A stretch of 64,000 nt of DNA. It comes from a bacterium. Its GTDB lineage: Bacteria > Babelota > Babeliae > Babelales > Babelaceae. This document shows, one piece after another, positions 17,392 through 25,985 of the stretch. The notes under the pieces are model-generated. The model was not told the origin of the DNA. It did no database searches and worked only from the letters and a program-made list of their open reading frames with translations. Positions within the stretch are counted from its first letter, which is position 1, and each line of letters begins with the position of its first letter. Location: assembly GCA_023428375.1 (NCBI GenBank), contig JAEYYR010000004.1:72292-136291 (forward strand). Direction: 5' to 3'. A program made the translations under genes and the position numbers.

Positions 17392-18204
17392 ATGCATATA
17401 ATTTTTATTATTTTTTTTACGGTATTTTATTCGATGGCAATGCAAAATAATTCTCATCCATTTTCTTATGATCTTGATTTAAAAATAATAAATAATAATT
17501 CTGCGGATGAAGTGACTGTATGCTGTCATGGATACGGTGACTCTAATGCTTTTGTTGATACGGTTAAATCATATAATATTTTTGACCACGCATTGCTGGG
17601 TTTTAATTTTCCTGATCATCATATTAATGATTCGTGTGATCATAGTTCGATTGCTTATGGGACAATTAAAGAAATTCTTCCCTTGCTTTATATGCTTAAA
17701 GAATGTGTTGATACGTATAATTTTTCAAAAATCAATCTCTATGGGTTTTCTGCTGGTGGCGGTGCGATAATTAACGCTCTTGGAGTTTTGAACACTTATA
17801 TTCATTCAGATGAATTGCTCAACATTGGTATTACTAAAGAAATTGCCGAAAAAATTCTTGGTCGTCTGCAAAATGGTTTGGTGATATTAGAGTGCCCATT
17901 AAAATCGGTAAGAGAAATCATTGATTTAAGAGGAACTTCTAAAAATCTTGCATTAATGGCAAAGAATTATGATACGAACAAAATGAATCCTATTGATACG
18001 ATCGAACGACTAAAAAATTTGAATATTACAGTATTATTATATTTTGAAAATCCAGATGAAGTTATTGGTAATCGAGATGATGAATTATTTATCAACAAGA
18101 TAAAAAATATCACATCGATTTCATTACATGTACTTACTGGTTCTTATGGTGGGCACTGCGCGTATCATAAAAATGTATGGGATAAATATAAAAAATTGCA
18201 ATAA
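17392..18204 (+). CDS. Exported alpha/beta-hydrolase
   Basis: 270 residues with a hydrophobic signal (MHIIFIIFFTVFYSMA). The alpha/beta-hydrolase elements are present: an HGYGDS oxyanion-hole loop (46-51), the nucleophile elbow GFSAGG with Ser120 (118-123), an acid loop after strand 7 (Asp222 or Asp229/230 in ENPDEVIGNRDDE), and GGHCAYH with His255 or His259 as catalytic His. All triad residues are therefore available. It could be a serine esterase, lipase or peptidase; the substrate is unknown. AAGGAG precedes the ATG by 5 bases. It heads a same-strand run with the next two genes. Confidence 0.8.
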   Translation: MHIIFIIFFTVFYSMAMQNNSHPFSYDLDLKIINNNSADEVTVCCHGYGDSNAFVDTVKSYNIFDHALLGFNFPDHHINDSCDHSSIAYGTIKEILPLLYMLKECVDTYNFSKINLYGFSAGGGAIINALGVLNTYIHSDELLNIGITKEIAEKILGRLQNGLVILECPLKSVREIIDLRGTSKNLALMAKNYDTNKMNPIDTIERLKNLNITVLLYFENPDEVIGNRDDELFINKIKNITSISLHVLTGSYGGHCAYHKNVWDKYKKLQ

Positions 18205-18222
18205 TGTTAGGTGATGGCGACC

Positions 18223-18660
18223 ATGAAGTTTTTGTGTAGTTTACTTGGCGTATTCTTTTTTTCTATGAATTTTTGCTCTGACCACATAGCTCTATTGGCC
18301 GAATTTAAAGCTGATTTACTTATGCGGGCAGGTGATTTCGCTCAGATAAATCGTAAAGTAGTTATGCAACCTATTTTTTGGGAGCAAGCATATACCGCCT
18401 ATGTTTTTAACCAATTAAAAAACGAGTCATTGTCTATTGAGCATGTAATGCAAATCTCCCAACGTGTTAAATCGAAATCATTGTGGGAAGCAGTCATTGC
18501 AAGTGAAGAAGATAGCATGTGTCATAAAATTCTTTCCTGTACAGATCAAAATATACTTCCGTATTACAAAAGCGCTTGCACTCAGTGGGGAAAACAACAA
18601 GCATCTCTTGAGCAAGATTGGAAAGAATTTGCTTCACGCTATGTAGCAAACAATAATTGA
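18223..18660 (+). CDS. Exported hypothetical protein
   Basis: 145 residues from the ATG at 18223, chosen because it begins a signal peptide (MKFLCSLLGVFFFSMNFCSD) with AGGTG upstream; two closer starts at 18211 and 18214 would leave no usable spacing. The mature part is helical with several Cys and Trp (CTQWGKQQASLEQDWKEFAS). It starts 18 bases after the hydrolase and ends 14 bases before the NUDIX start, so the three are probably co-transcribed. No known domain. Confidence 0.65.
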   Translation: MKFLCSLLGVFFFSMNFCSDHIALLAEFKADLLMRAGDFAQINRKVVMQPIFWEQAYTAYVFNQLKNESLSIEHVMQISQRVKSKSLWEAVIASEEDSMCHKILSCTDQNILPYYKSACTQWGKQQASLEQDWKEFASRYVANNN

Positions 18661-18674
18661 AAGATAACGGTATA

Positions 18675-19158
18675 ATGAAGCAAATGTTTTTTGTTTTAAT
18701 ATTTTTTTTTGGATTCACTTCTATGCATTCACACACACGATTATTGGTTGCCGGGGGATTTTTGGTAAAAGACAATAAAGTTCTTTTGGCTCTACGCGAA
18801 AATACTTCAGGTGATAATGGCGTCTATGGATTAATTGGTGGAAAGGTTGAATTGGGGGAACCGATTCATGAAGCATTGATTCGTGAAATTTATGAAGAAG
18901 TAGGGGTTTGTGGTAAAACCTGAAGATATATATCTTATCCACGTCATTTCATTTAAACGAGAGAATGGCGATGAAATCATCAGTTGTGATTTCATGGTGA
19001 CCGATTGGCAAGGCGAACCTTATAACAAAGAATCGCGCAAGCATGCTCATATTGCATGGTTTGATCTTGATGATTTACCTGCTAATATTCTGTCATGTCA
19101 TAAAACCGCCTATGAATTATATAAAAAGGGAATTCATTATTCATCAGCAGGTTGGTGA
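18675..19158 (+). pseudogene. Frameshifted NUDIX hydrolase with a signal peptide
   Basis: The first frame (from the ATG at 18675) encodes a signal-like N-terminus (MKQMFFVLIFFFGFTSMHSH) and a perfect NUDIX box, GGKVELGEPIHEALIREIYE followed by EVGV, then runs into TGA at 18921. The frame one base over continues the fold without a break (VVKPEDIYLIHVISFKRENG) to the family-typical C-terminus YSSAGW at 19158. Removing one T from GGGGTTTGTGG near 18903-18912 restores an unbroken enzyme of about 160 residues. It may be a real pseudogene, a sequencing or assembly error in a short homopolymer, or, less likely, a +1 recoding site. A signal peptide on a NUDIX enzyme is itself unusual. Confidence 0.85.
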
Positions 19159-19267
19159 CAGTTCCATTCATTAGCAAAAATACATAACACACTATTTCTT
19201 TATACTTGTTTTATTTGCAATAGAATATAATCGTTTAATTGTATGTATAAATTAATTAAGGTAAAAA

Positions 19268-19783
19268 ATGTCTGTGTATTTATTAGTAATTTTCTATTCA
19301 TTTTTTTGTTTCTCTCGAGAAACGTTTGAGTTGTATCAACCCTCCCGTGATCGTCAATTTTTATGCTCTATACTCAAAGAACATGCAGCGCATTTGTTGG
19401 ATGTTATTCCCCTTGAAGAAGCATTAACAGAGTTAGAAGATAGTTCTCAATTATCTATTCTTAAATTAGAGAATATACCAATAGGTTTTATTAATTACTG
19501 TATTTTTAATAAAACACTCTTAGGATTTCCGTTATATCAATATGGTTTTATTAACGGGATCGCCGTGGCTAGTAACTATCAAAAAATGGGCTATGGTAAA
19601 AAATTGGTCCAGTATTGTATTAATGAGTTAGAAAAAGATTTTTTTCCCTATGTTCGCCTTCAGGTAAAATCAGATAATCAGGCTGCAATTGGTTTTTATT
19701 GCCATCTCGGTTTTAAAAAAATTGAACCTTCGGTATATCGTAATTCAATTGAATACTATCAATTTGAATTGCAATTAAGATAA
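19268..19783 (+). CDS. GNAT acetyltransferase with N-terminal signal-like segment
   Basis: 171 residues. The acetyl-CoA-binding motif A is present as INGIAVASNYQKMGYGKKLV, with Q105-x-x-G108-x-G110, and motif B as NQAAIGFYCHLGFK (137-150), as in RimI-type N-acetyltransferases. The first 17 residues (MSVYLLVIFYSFFCFSR) are strongly hydrophobic and look like a signal peptide or anchor, which is odd for a CoA-dependent enzyme. AAGG lies upstream of the ATG. A short hairpin follows the stop. Substrate unknown. Confidence 0.8.
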   Translation: MSVYLLVIFYSFFCFSRETFELYQPSRDRQFLCSILKEHAAHLLDVIPLEEALTELEDSSQLSILKLENIPIGFINYCIFNKTLLGFPLYQYGFINGIAVASNYQKMGYGKKLVQYCINELEKDFFPYVRLQVKSDNQAAIGFYCHLGFKKIEPSVYRNSIEYYQFELQLR

Positions 19784-19805
19784 GGGGCACAATTACTATG
19801 CCCCT
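19783..19805 (+). terminator. Short GC-rich hairpin after the GNAT gene
   Basis: AGGGGCA (19783-19789) pairs with TGCCCCT (19799-19805) over a 9-base loop. A second weaker hairpin (AAGACG 19812-19817 with CGTCTT 19832-19837) follows. Neither has a strong T run. Both lie between convergent genes. Confidence 0.5.
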
Positions 19806-19849
19806 CTATATAAGACGCAAATTCCCCTGTACGTCTTGTGGTATTAGAA

Positions 19850-20344
19850 TTATTGTAATGTTTTTTTTGCAATATATTCTATCTTTAGTGCACAATGATT
19901 TTTTAAAGCTTGGTTATATGAAAATACTGCTTTGCCATACACTCCGATAAATAAGGGAATCATTCCGATAGCAATAAGTACTTGAGCGAGTTCTGGCGCT
20001 TCAGATGGATTAAGCCCCAATAGTGCGGTCATTAAAAGAGTGCATATAACGGGTAGAGTAGTTAGCAGTGCCCAACTACTTATGTATTTCATTAAATACG
20101 CTTCATTTTCAAATATGCTATGCACGCATTTCTGTTTCATATAATCAATGCACATCTGTTGCAACTGTTCGCTTTCAAGTTTATTAAGCATGCACGGATA
20201 TGCCCGCAATTCATGATTAATTATTTCTGATGACCACTGCTTTGTTGCCTCTTGAATTCTTTCGATATGAATAATGCGATCGGTTTGTATATCGTTTGAA
20301 TAATGATTATTAAGATGTGGAAAAAATACTGTTGTTTTTTTCAT
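19850..20344 (-). CDS. Membrane protein with two hydrophobic segments
   Basis: 164 residues from the ATG at the complement of 20342-20344, which has AGGGG about 7 bases upstream. There is no signal peptide. A polar helical N-terminal region (about 1-85) is followed by two membrane segments (about 87-107 and 118-140) and a C-terminal helix (AVFSYNQALKNHCALKIEYI). The plan matches the proteins at 8785 and 10245, suggesting one divergent family scattered through this region. Function unknown. Confidence 0.6.
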   Translation of the reverse strand: MKKTTVFFPHLNNHYSNDIQTDRIIHIERIQEATKQWSSEIINHELRAYPCMLNKLESEQLQQMCIDYMKQKCVHSIFENEAYLMKYISSWALLTTLPVICTLLMTALLGLNPSEAPELAQVLIAIGMIPLFIGVYGKAVFSYNQALKNHCALKIEYIAKKTLQ

Positions 20345-20517
20345 GGTGAACCCCTGTGTTCTCGTCGTCATATATTAAAACAAAAAATATAAAATTCAAA
20401 CTGTAAACATATAAAACATTAAAATATTTTTTTATGTGTTATATTAACTAAAAAATGCTAGTTTTTTTTATTTATTGAGCTATTCTACAAACAGTTATTC
20501 ACATTATTCGTGTATTT

Positions 20518-21228
20518 ATGAAAATCTTATTAAATCTCTTATTATCAATCTTGTTTATATCATCGATTACCGCCTTAGACACTCAAATCGATACAGTGCC
20601 AATCGCCACAGAAATTTATTACATCATTGGATTGCGATCATTGCAATCAACCACACAAAGCAAAAAAAATAATTTATTTTCAAAGCTGCAAGTTCTTATG
20701 CATGACTATCCCGTCAATAAACATAACAAGTATGGAAATTCGCCGCTCTGTGATGCGGTATACCACGCTGATATTGAAATTGTTACTTATCTACTCAGTT
20801 TGCCTCAAATTTTGGTTGATAATGGAAATATAGATCGAGGAACGACCCCTTTGATGGCAACCGTATTGGCCCTAGATTCGAATCAGTATGTACGTAGTGG
20901 TAAGCATAGTGAAGCCTTTGTCGGCAATATGTATGCTGTAGCAGCATTGCTTATTAATCATGGTGCAAATCTCTATCAAACAGATAATTTAGGACGCACG
21001 GTATTTGATTTAGCTAAAAAATTTCATTTTTATGACTATAAAAAATATTTATCTACACTCAAAAAAAAATGCCCAATCTGCTGTGATAAATTAGTTTCTC
21101 ATGATGCAACGTGGTTGCCATGTGCGCATCAGTTTCATGAAACGTGTATACAGAAGTGGGAAAATTCTGATTGCTTCACTAACGACTGTCCAATATGTCG
21201 GACTCCTATGTATGAAGACAATTGGTAA
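20518..21228 (+). CDS. Exported ankyrin-RING-H2 protein, ubiquitin-ligase-like
   Basis: 236 residues: signal peptide (MKILLNLLLSILFISSITAL), two or three ankyrin-like repeats (about 55-170, including NKYGNSPLCDAVYHADIEIV and AALLINHGANLYQTDNLGRT), then a C-terminal RING-H2 finger. The eight zinc ligands have canonical C3H2C3 spacing: C185-x2-C188, C202-x-H204-x2-H207-x2-C210, C224-x2-C227. RING-H2 domains recruit E2 ubiquitin-conjugating enzymes in eukaryotes, and bacteria lack ubiquitin, so the likely site of action is a eukaryotic host cell. Export is read from the sequence; ligase activity and host targeting are inferred. No clear Shine-Dalgarno site. Confidence 0.85.
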   Translation: MKILLNLLLSILFISSITALDTQIDTVPIATEIYYIIGLRSLQSTTQSKKNNLFSKLQVLMHDYPVNKHNKYGNSPLCDAVYHADIEIVTYLLSLPQILVDNGNIDRGTTPLMATVLALDSNQYVRSGKHSEAFVGNMYAVAALLINHGANLYQTDNLGRTVFDLAKKFHFYDYKKYLSTLKKKCPICCDKLVSHDATWLPCAHQFHETCIQKWENSDCFTNDCPICRTPMYEDNW

Positions 21229-21289
21229 ACAATACATTGCAACTTACTGACCTCAAAATAACTAAAATTCCTATTTTTAAGGCTTCATC

Positions 21290-21742
21290 ATGCTTGATAA
21301 AAAAATTATTTTAACATTCTGCGTTAGTATTTCACTTATCGCTGAACAGCAACAAAATCCTTTTAATCTACCTAAGCCTGTGCAAGATTTTGCAGTAGGC
21401 TTTACTATTGGTGCCGTTCAAGGAGGAGTAAATCAAGTAATGGATGAATATATTTATATGACTGAAGATCAGGACACATATGCTAATGAAAAAATATTGC
21501 AAATGACAACATTGTTATTGTCTCATAATGCAATGCTTAGATATGAAAAAAAGAATCATTTGCATTCAACTACTATGGTAGGTGCTTGCGTTGGTCAGAT
21601 CGTAGTAGAATCTTTTATAGCAAGCTATGCTTCTGTCGATGGAAAATGGGACACATCCATTGTCTTAAATTTGAATACTCTCGTTGCTTTAGGTTCCAAT
21701 TTATATGATTTATATTCAAAAAATGAAAAAAAGAATAGTTAG
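21290..21742 (+). CDS. Exported protein of a tandem two-member family (copy 1)
   Basis: 150 residues with a signal-like start (MLDKKIILTFCVSISLIAE). It shares with the next gene the motifs QDFAVGFTIGAVQGGVNQV and VGACVGQIVVESF, both small-residue-rich helices that look membrane-associated. The two genes are separated by 25 bases and clearly arose by duplication. No known domain. It may form a paired membrane complex with its neighbour, by inference. Confidence 0.7.
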   Translation: MLDKKIILTFCVSISLIAEQQQNPFNLPKPVQDFAVGFTIGAVQGGVNQVMDEYIYMTEDQDTYANEKILQMTTLLLSHNAMLRYEKKNHLHSTTMVGACVGQIVVESFIASYASVDGKWDTSIVLNLNTLVALGSNLYDLYSKNEKKNS

Positions 21743-21767
21743 TTTTTGAGACATTGTAAGGTTTTAT

Positions 21768-22244
21768 ATGGTAAGATTAATAGTATTGATTTTTTTTATG
21801 GTCAGCAGCTTGCAAGCTCATCAGGATAATAATGAAAAATTCATGGGATTTATTAGTAAAGATCAATTGCAGGATTTTGCTGTAGGTTTTGGTATGGGAA
21901 TTTGTCATGGAGCTGCAAATAATGTTGTGACACGTTACACAGATTCAAGATTAGTTGGCAAAGATGCGATTAATTGGGATAAATACCTCTTCAATTTTGT
22001 CAGTTTTGGGGCCGCGCATGCGCTTAACAAGGAATACCTTGTGCAAAAATATGCTGTTCCAGCCTCAAAGAAGTATGGGGTTCACAGTGGTCCTAATCTA
22101 CCTACAGCTTTTGGTCATGGGCTAGGCCAAATAATTGCAGAATCATTTGATCCGCAAAATCCAACAAAACCTATGTTTAAGATAAACATAACACTTATTT
22201 GTGCAGCAGCTGCTTCAATGTTGAGTAATATAAAAACAAATTAA
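21768..22244 (+). CDS. Exported protein of a tandem two-member family (copy 2)
   Basis: 158 residues with a signal peptide (MVRLIVLIFFMVSSLQAH). The paralogy with the previous gene is visible in QDFAVGFGMGICHGAANNVV and FGHGLGQIIAESF, with the same spacing between the two motifs. The glycine- and alanine-rich helices suggest helix packing in a membrane. Function unknown. Confidence 0.7.
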   Translation: MVRLIVLIFFMVSSLQAHQDNNEKFMGFISKDQLQDFAVGFGMGICHGAANNVVTRYTDSRLVGKDAINWDKYLFNFVSFGAAHALNKEYLVQKYAVPASKKYGVHSGPNLPTAFGHGLGQIIAESFDPQNPTKPMFKINITLICAAAASMLSNIKTN

Positions 22245-22338
22245 ATTATTGGCGATGATTTCATAGCCTTTTTATTGCATTCTTCAGCAGTATTTTTTTA
22301 TGCTATAGTACTTCAAAATTTAATTTGAATGAGTACTC

Positions 22339-23079
22339 ATGAAAAAATTATTATCTCTCTTTGGTATCAATCGTTCATCCCAACAATGTATGATAATCGG
22401 GCATCGTGGTGCCAGTGGCTATGAACCAGAAAATACCCTCAAATCATTTGAACGCGCTATTGAAATGGGCGTATCAATGATCGAACTTGATGTATATATT
22501 TGTGCATCAGGTGAAATTGTGGTTATACACGATGATTCCGTTGACAGAACAACAGATGGCACGGGATTAGTAGAAGATGGAACCTGGGAAGAATTGCGTC
22601 AGCTAGATGCAGGAAATGGTCAACGAGTACCTCAATTGATACAAGTATTTAATCTCGTTGATAAACGTGTTGCCATTAATATTGAATTAAAAGGTTCTAA
22701 CACGCCAAAGCCGGTTGCAGACTTAATAAATACCTATGTTGCAAAGCACCAATGGTCATACGACCATTTTCTAATTTCTTCATTTGACCATGATTTAGTT
22801 GAGGAATTTCACGAATTATGTCCTGAAGTAAAAATTGGTCTATTGTTTGAAGAACAAACATTAGGTGTGCTTGATGCGGTGAAGCGTCTTAAGGCAAGCT
22901 ACGCAATAATGGATTACTATTCTGTAACGAAAGATTTTATTGCTGATGCACATAACCAAGATATTCGTGTGCTAGGATACACGGTGAATTCCAAGGAAGT
23001 TGCTGAGCAATTAAAAGAGTTTGGTATTGATGGTATTATTACCGATTATCCCGATATTTTTACCGCTTTAGTTGAATGA
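22339..23079 (+). CDS. Glycerophosphodiester phosphodiesterase (GDPD/UgpQ type)
   Basis: GDPDs hydrolyse glycerophosphodiesters to glycerol-3-phosphate and an alcohol. The signature is intact: GHRGASGYEPENT (His22, Arg23, Glu31), IELDVY (Glu49, Asp51) and VVIHDDSVDRTTDGTG with catalytic His64, followed by a TIM-barrel of normal length (246 residues). There is no signal peptide, so it is probably cytoplasmic like UgpQ, recycling head groups from host or self phospholipids. Its 3' end overlaps the convergent membrane-protein gene by 34 bases. Confidence 0.92.
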   Translation: MKKLLSLFGINRSSQQCMIIGHRGASGYEPENTLKSFERAIEMGVSMIELDVYICASGEIVVIHDDSVDRTTDGTGLVEDGTWEELRQLDAGNGQRVPQLIQVFNLVDKRVAINIELKGSNTPKPVADLINTYVAKHQWSYDHFLISSFDHDLVEEFHELCPEVKIGLLFEEQTLGVLDAVKRLKASYAIMDYYSVTKDFIADAHNQDIRVLGYTVNSKEVAEQLKEFGIDGIITDYPDIFTALVE

Positions 23080-23654
23080 AAGAGTTGGCTCAGTACCAAA
23101 TGACTTGGTAATGCAAGAAATGTTGGAATTCCCAGCATCAGTATGATTACCCATAATTTTGGCGATATGCATTGTAGATGCATAGTTTGTGGTAAAAAAA
23201 CCCAATTAATATTTTCTTTTGGTGTGGTGCAGCAATAGGTGGTGATTACAACCGCCCAATAGAGTGCAGTAAAATAATACATTGCCCGTGGATCATACCC
23301 AAATTGATTCAAATAGGTAATCCAGATAATCGGAATTAGAACATGGAATAAGGATAGGCCGCGTAAAAAATATGAATAACGATTATCAAACATGTAATCT
23401 GCAAGTCGTATTGAGCGTTTATGAAAAATGAAATTTAAAAAGAAATCCACGTTCCACGCAATTTCCATAACTAAGATCCCGCATGCGGCAATGCTGATAA
23501 ATAATGGAGAACCTGTCCACAAAGACGCGAGTGTTAAAAATAAACTTATATCCGAAAGCCACAAAAAATTCTGTGCGCCATAATGTTTGTAATAAACAGG
23601 TATTAAAACGCCGGCAAATAACGTTAAAAAATAGGTTAAATATAGCCAATTCAT
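23046..23654 (-). CDS. Multi-pass membrane protein
   Basis: 202 residues with about five or six hydrophobic segments and no signal cleavage site. The blocks YDPRAMYYFTALYWAVV and PKENINWVF recall a family of bacterial membrane proteins with DPRA and ENINWVFG motifs that has no assigned function. The start ATG overlaps the stop of the next upstream gene on this strand as ATGA, so both are translated from one message. The 3' end overlaps the GDPD gene on the other strand. Confidence 0.75.
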   Translation of the reverse strand: MNWLYLTYFLTLFAGVLIPVYYKHYGAQNFLWLSDISLFLTLASLWTGSPLFISIAACGILVMEIAWNVDFFLNFIFHKRSIRLADYMFDNRYSYFLRGLSLFHVLIPIIWITYLNQFGYDPRAMYYFTALYWAVVITTYCCTTPKENINWVFLPQTMHLQCISPKLWVIILMLGIPTFLALPSHLVLSQLFHSTKAVKISG

Positions 23655-24448
23655 ACGGTCTCCATTAATGCATTAAGAATGCTTATATCATCATTAAAAT
23701 TATTAAAAAAAGGTTTCAAATTCGGTTTTATTTGCACCGGATATAATGTTGAAAGTCCCATAAATTTTGAGAAAAAATCTTCGAGGGTGACGACTAAACT
23801 TTGTACCGTTGATGATGTAGCACCTTGCAACGGAAATTTTGTAATGAGATAGTTGTTAAAGTACTGTACATGTGATTTAAATAATTCATACAAAAGATAA
23901 TTGTTATTACGTTGACTCTCTACCGCTGAAGAAGAATAAAACGTTAATTTTTTTTCCATAAATTGTTGATTAAAGCTTTCTATAATTTGAGTCATCGTTT
24001 CGTACAACTCTGCCACAAGTGAATCTGCTAAAAATGTACGAATAGCGGGATTAAGCGATATTGCATTTTCAAGCATCTCGCGATCCATAATATAAGGAGT
24101 AGTTGCTTTCCAGAAAAGAGCTTCTAAAAGAACCGCATCAAAAAACATGCAGAATATTGCATGTTCAAGAATTGTTAAATTTTTGATTGTTGCAGGTTCG
24201 CTTCTTATTTTAGCCAACTGAGAAAGGGTATTTATACAGGTGATTTTGACATCTTTCAATACAGATCGTTTAATTCCCATAGTTTCAGATTGATAAAAAT
24301 CAATGTATGGGCTGCTTAATTTGATCATTTTCTGAAGATCAACAATTACGGTTGACGTAATGTGCTTAATTACTTGGGATTCATCAGATGCTATGATAAA
24401 ACCGCATAAAAATAGTAATCCATAATTGGCACTTCGAGCGAACATCAT
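23651..24448 (-). CDS. Exported helical hypothetical protein
   Basis: 265 residues with a signal peptide (MMFARSANYGLLFLCGFIIA). The mature part is almost all helix and rich in Phe, Leu and Ser, with no motif recognised. It starts 6 bases after arfB and overlaps the following membrane-protein gene by four bases (ATGA), so arfB, this gene and the membrane protein form a three-gene operon on the minus strand. Confidence 0.7.
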   Translation of the reverse strand: MMFARSANYGLLFLCGFIIASDESQVIKHITSTVIVDLQKMIKLSSPYIDFYQSETMGIKRSVLKDVKITCINTLSQLAKIRSEPATIKNLTILEHAIFCMFFDAVLLEALFWKATTPYIMDREMLENAISLNPAIRTFLADSLVAELYETMTQIIESFNQQFMEKKLTFYSSSAVESQRNNNYLLYELFKSHVQYFNNYLITKFPLQGATSSTVQSLVVTLEDFFSKFMGLSTLYPVQIKPNLKPFFNNFNDDISILNALMETV

Positions 24449-24454
24449 TTTCCT

Positions 24455-24880
24455 TTATTCATCAAAAATTTTTCTTCTTAGCTGTTTTATTTCACTGCGC
24501 TTTGATTTTTGCTTCAATCGTGTTTCTTTTGCTGATTTAGAAATTTTTGTCTTTTTGCGTATTTTTGGAGGTAACAATGCGATGCGAATTTTATCTGCTA
24601 ATTTTGCTAACGCCAGTTGCTTGTTATGCTCCTGACTACGTGATTCGCTATTATGGACAATAAGATCACCATCTTTGGTCAGTTGCGGTTGAAGATTTTG
24701 TAAAACGCGGGCTTTGATTTCTTCATTTAATGCTGCAGTCGCATAAACATTCCAACGCACCGTTATTTTGGTACTCGTTTTATTAACATGTTGACCACCC
24801 GGTCCGCCTGCTCTGCTTGCAGAAATTTCAAGCTCTGTTGCTGGTATCGTTATTTCTTCGTTGATATATAAATCGTCCAT
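24455..24880 (-). CDS. arfB: Ribosome-rescue peptidyl-tRNA hydrolase ArfB
   Basis: A release-factor-like protein that frees ribosomes stalled at mRNA ends. It has the catalytic GGQ at residues 28-30 within SRAGGPGGQHVNKTSTKI and no codon-recognition domain, which separates it from RF1/RF2. Its C-terminal tail is strongly basic (KIRKKTKISKSAKETRLKQK), as in ArfB/YaeJ, where the tail probes the empty mRNA channel. Length 141 is typical. It heads a minus-strand operon and is divergent from the PP2C cluster. Confidence 0.93.
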   Translation of the reverse strand: MDDLYINEEITIPATELEISASRAGGPGGQHVNKTSTKITVRWNVYATAALNEEIKARVLQNLQPQLTKDGDLIVHNSESRSQEHNKQLALAKLADKIRIALLPPKIRKKTKISKSAKETRLKQKSKRSEIKQLRRKIFDE

Positions 24881-25005
24881 AGAATCTTTCTGTTTATTTT
24901 ATATTGCCGTTTATGCTCATACTGGTGCAAGGTTTTAACCATTTTCTACCGTTAACCATACTGAAGTTAAATCCGAAAAGATGTTATTGATCCTTTGGAG
25001 GGTAT

Positions 25006-25902
25006 ATGATACATATCGTTTTTGCTATAACTTATTGGTTTTGTATTCCATCAGAGCCGTTGATTGACTGGGGTATGAGTTCTCGGCAGGGTGATCGCAA
25101 ATCTATGGAAGACAAACATCTTGCATTGGTTCCATTTCGCGGTGTTTCAACAAATGCATTGTTTGCTATTTTTGATGGTCATGCAGGAGTTCAAACCGCG
25201 GAAGGTGCGGCCCAACATTTAGTTTCATTTATACCTGATGAAGCAATAATTTCTCCTGAAAAACTAGGTCTTGCAATAGAGCAATTGGATGCTTTTTTAT
25301 TGAAAGAGGCCCTTAAAGATTCAGGTTCTTGTGCCCTTGTTGCTCATATTAACAATAACATTTTGAATATTGCGTGGTTGGGTGATTCACGTGCTATTTT
25401 ATGTCGAAACAAGTCAGTTATTTTAGCTACGACTGATCACAAGCCGAATGATGCAAATGAATTAAAAAAAATTAAAGAACGTGGGGGCTTTGTTTCTCAT
25501 TTTAATAACGACGTGTTCCGTTTAAATGCAATCTTGGCAACGTCACGCGCGCTGGGGAATAAAACACTGAAAGAAAAAAATGTATTGTCCGCAACTCCTG
25601 ATACCATATCATGTAACGTCCTACCGAATGATATTTTGATCATGGCGTGTGATGGGCTTTGGGATGTTTATAAAAATGATAAAGTATGTGAAATAGTTCA
25701 TAACGTTTTAAATTTTTCTGTTTCAGATTTAGCCAAGTTATATCCGCAACAACCCTTTTTGAGAAAAAACAACCAGCCAGATCTTATTTTGCAGGAAGAT
25801 GGTAGCGAACATTTATTGTTGGCAGCGCGTGTGTTGCGTGATGAAGCTTACAGAGGAGGAAGCACTGATAATATTTCCGTGCAAATTATTAAATTTAAAT
25901 AA
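25006..25902 (+). CDS. Exported PP2C-family Ser/Thr phosphatase (copy 1)
   Basis: 298 residues, hydrophobic N-terminus (MIHIVFAITYWFC) followed directly by a PP2C domain. The metal and phosphate motifs are complete: DRKSMED (30-36), FDGHAG (56-61), GDSRA (126-130), TTDHKP (142-147), CDGLWDV (215-221) and GGSTDNIS (284-291). These are the eukaryotic-type PPM motifs, so activity on phospho-Ser/Thr is expected. GGAGG lies 5 bases before the ATG. It is the first of three tandem paralogues, each preceded by a signal-like sequence. Copy 1 is the most divergent of the three. Confidence 0.9.
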   Translation: MIHIVFAITYWFCIPSEPLIDWGMSSRQGDRKSMEDKHLALVPFRGVSTNALFAIFDGHAGVQTAEGAAQHLVSFIPDEAIISPEKLGLAIEQLDAFLLKEALKDSGSCALVAHINNNILNIAWLGDSRAILCRNKSVILATTDHKPNDANELKKIKERGGFVSHFNNDVFRLNAILATSRALGNKTLKEKNVLSATPDTISCNVLPNDILIMACDGLWDVYKNDKVCEIVHNVLNFSVSDLAKLYPQQPFLRKNNQPDLILQEDGSEHLLLAARVLRDEAYRGGSTDNISVQIIKFK

Positions 25903-25985
25903 CAAGATAAATAACTATTGAATAAACTATCGTTTGCTTGAAATTGCATATACAATATATTCGATTTTATTGCAGGAATATGATT

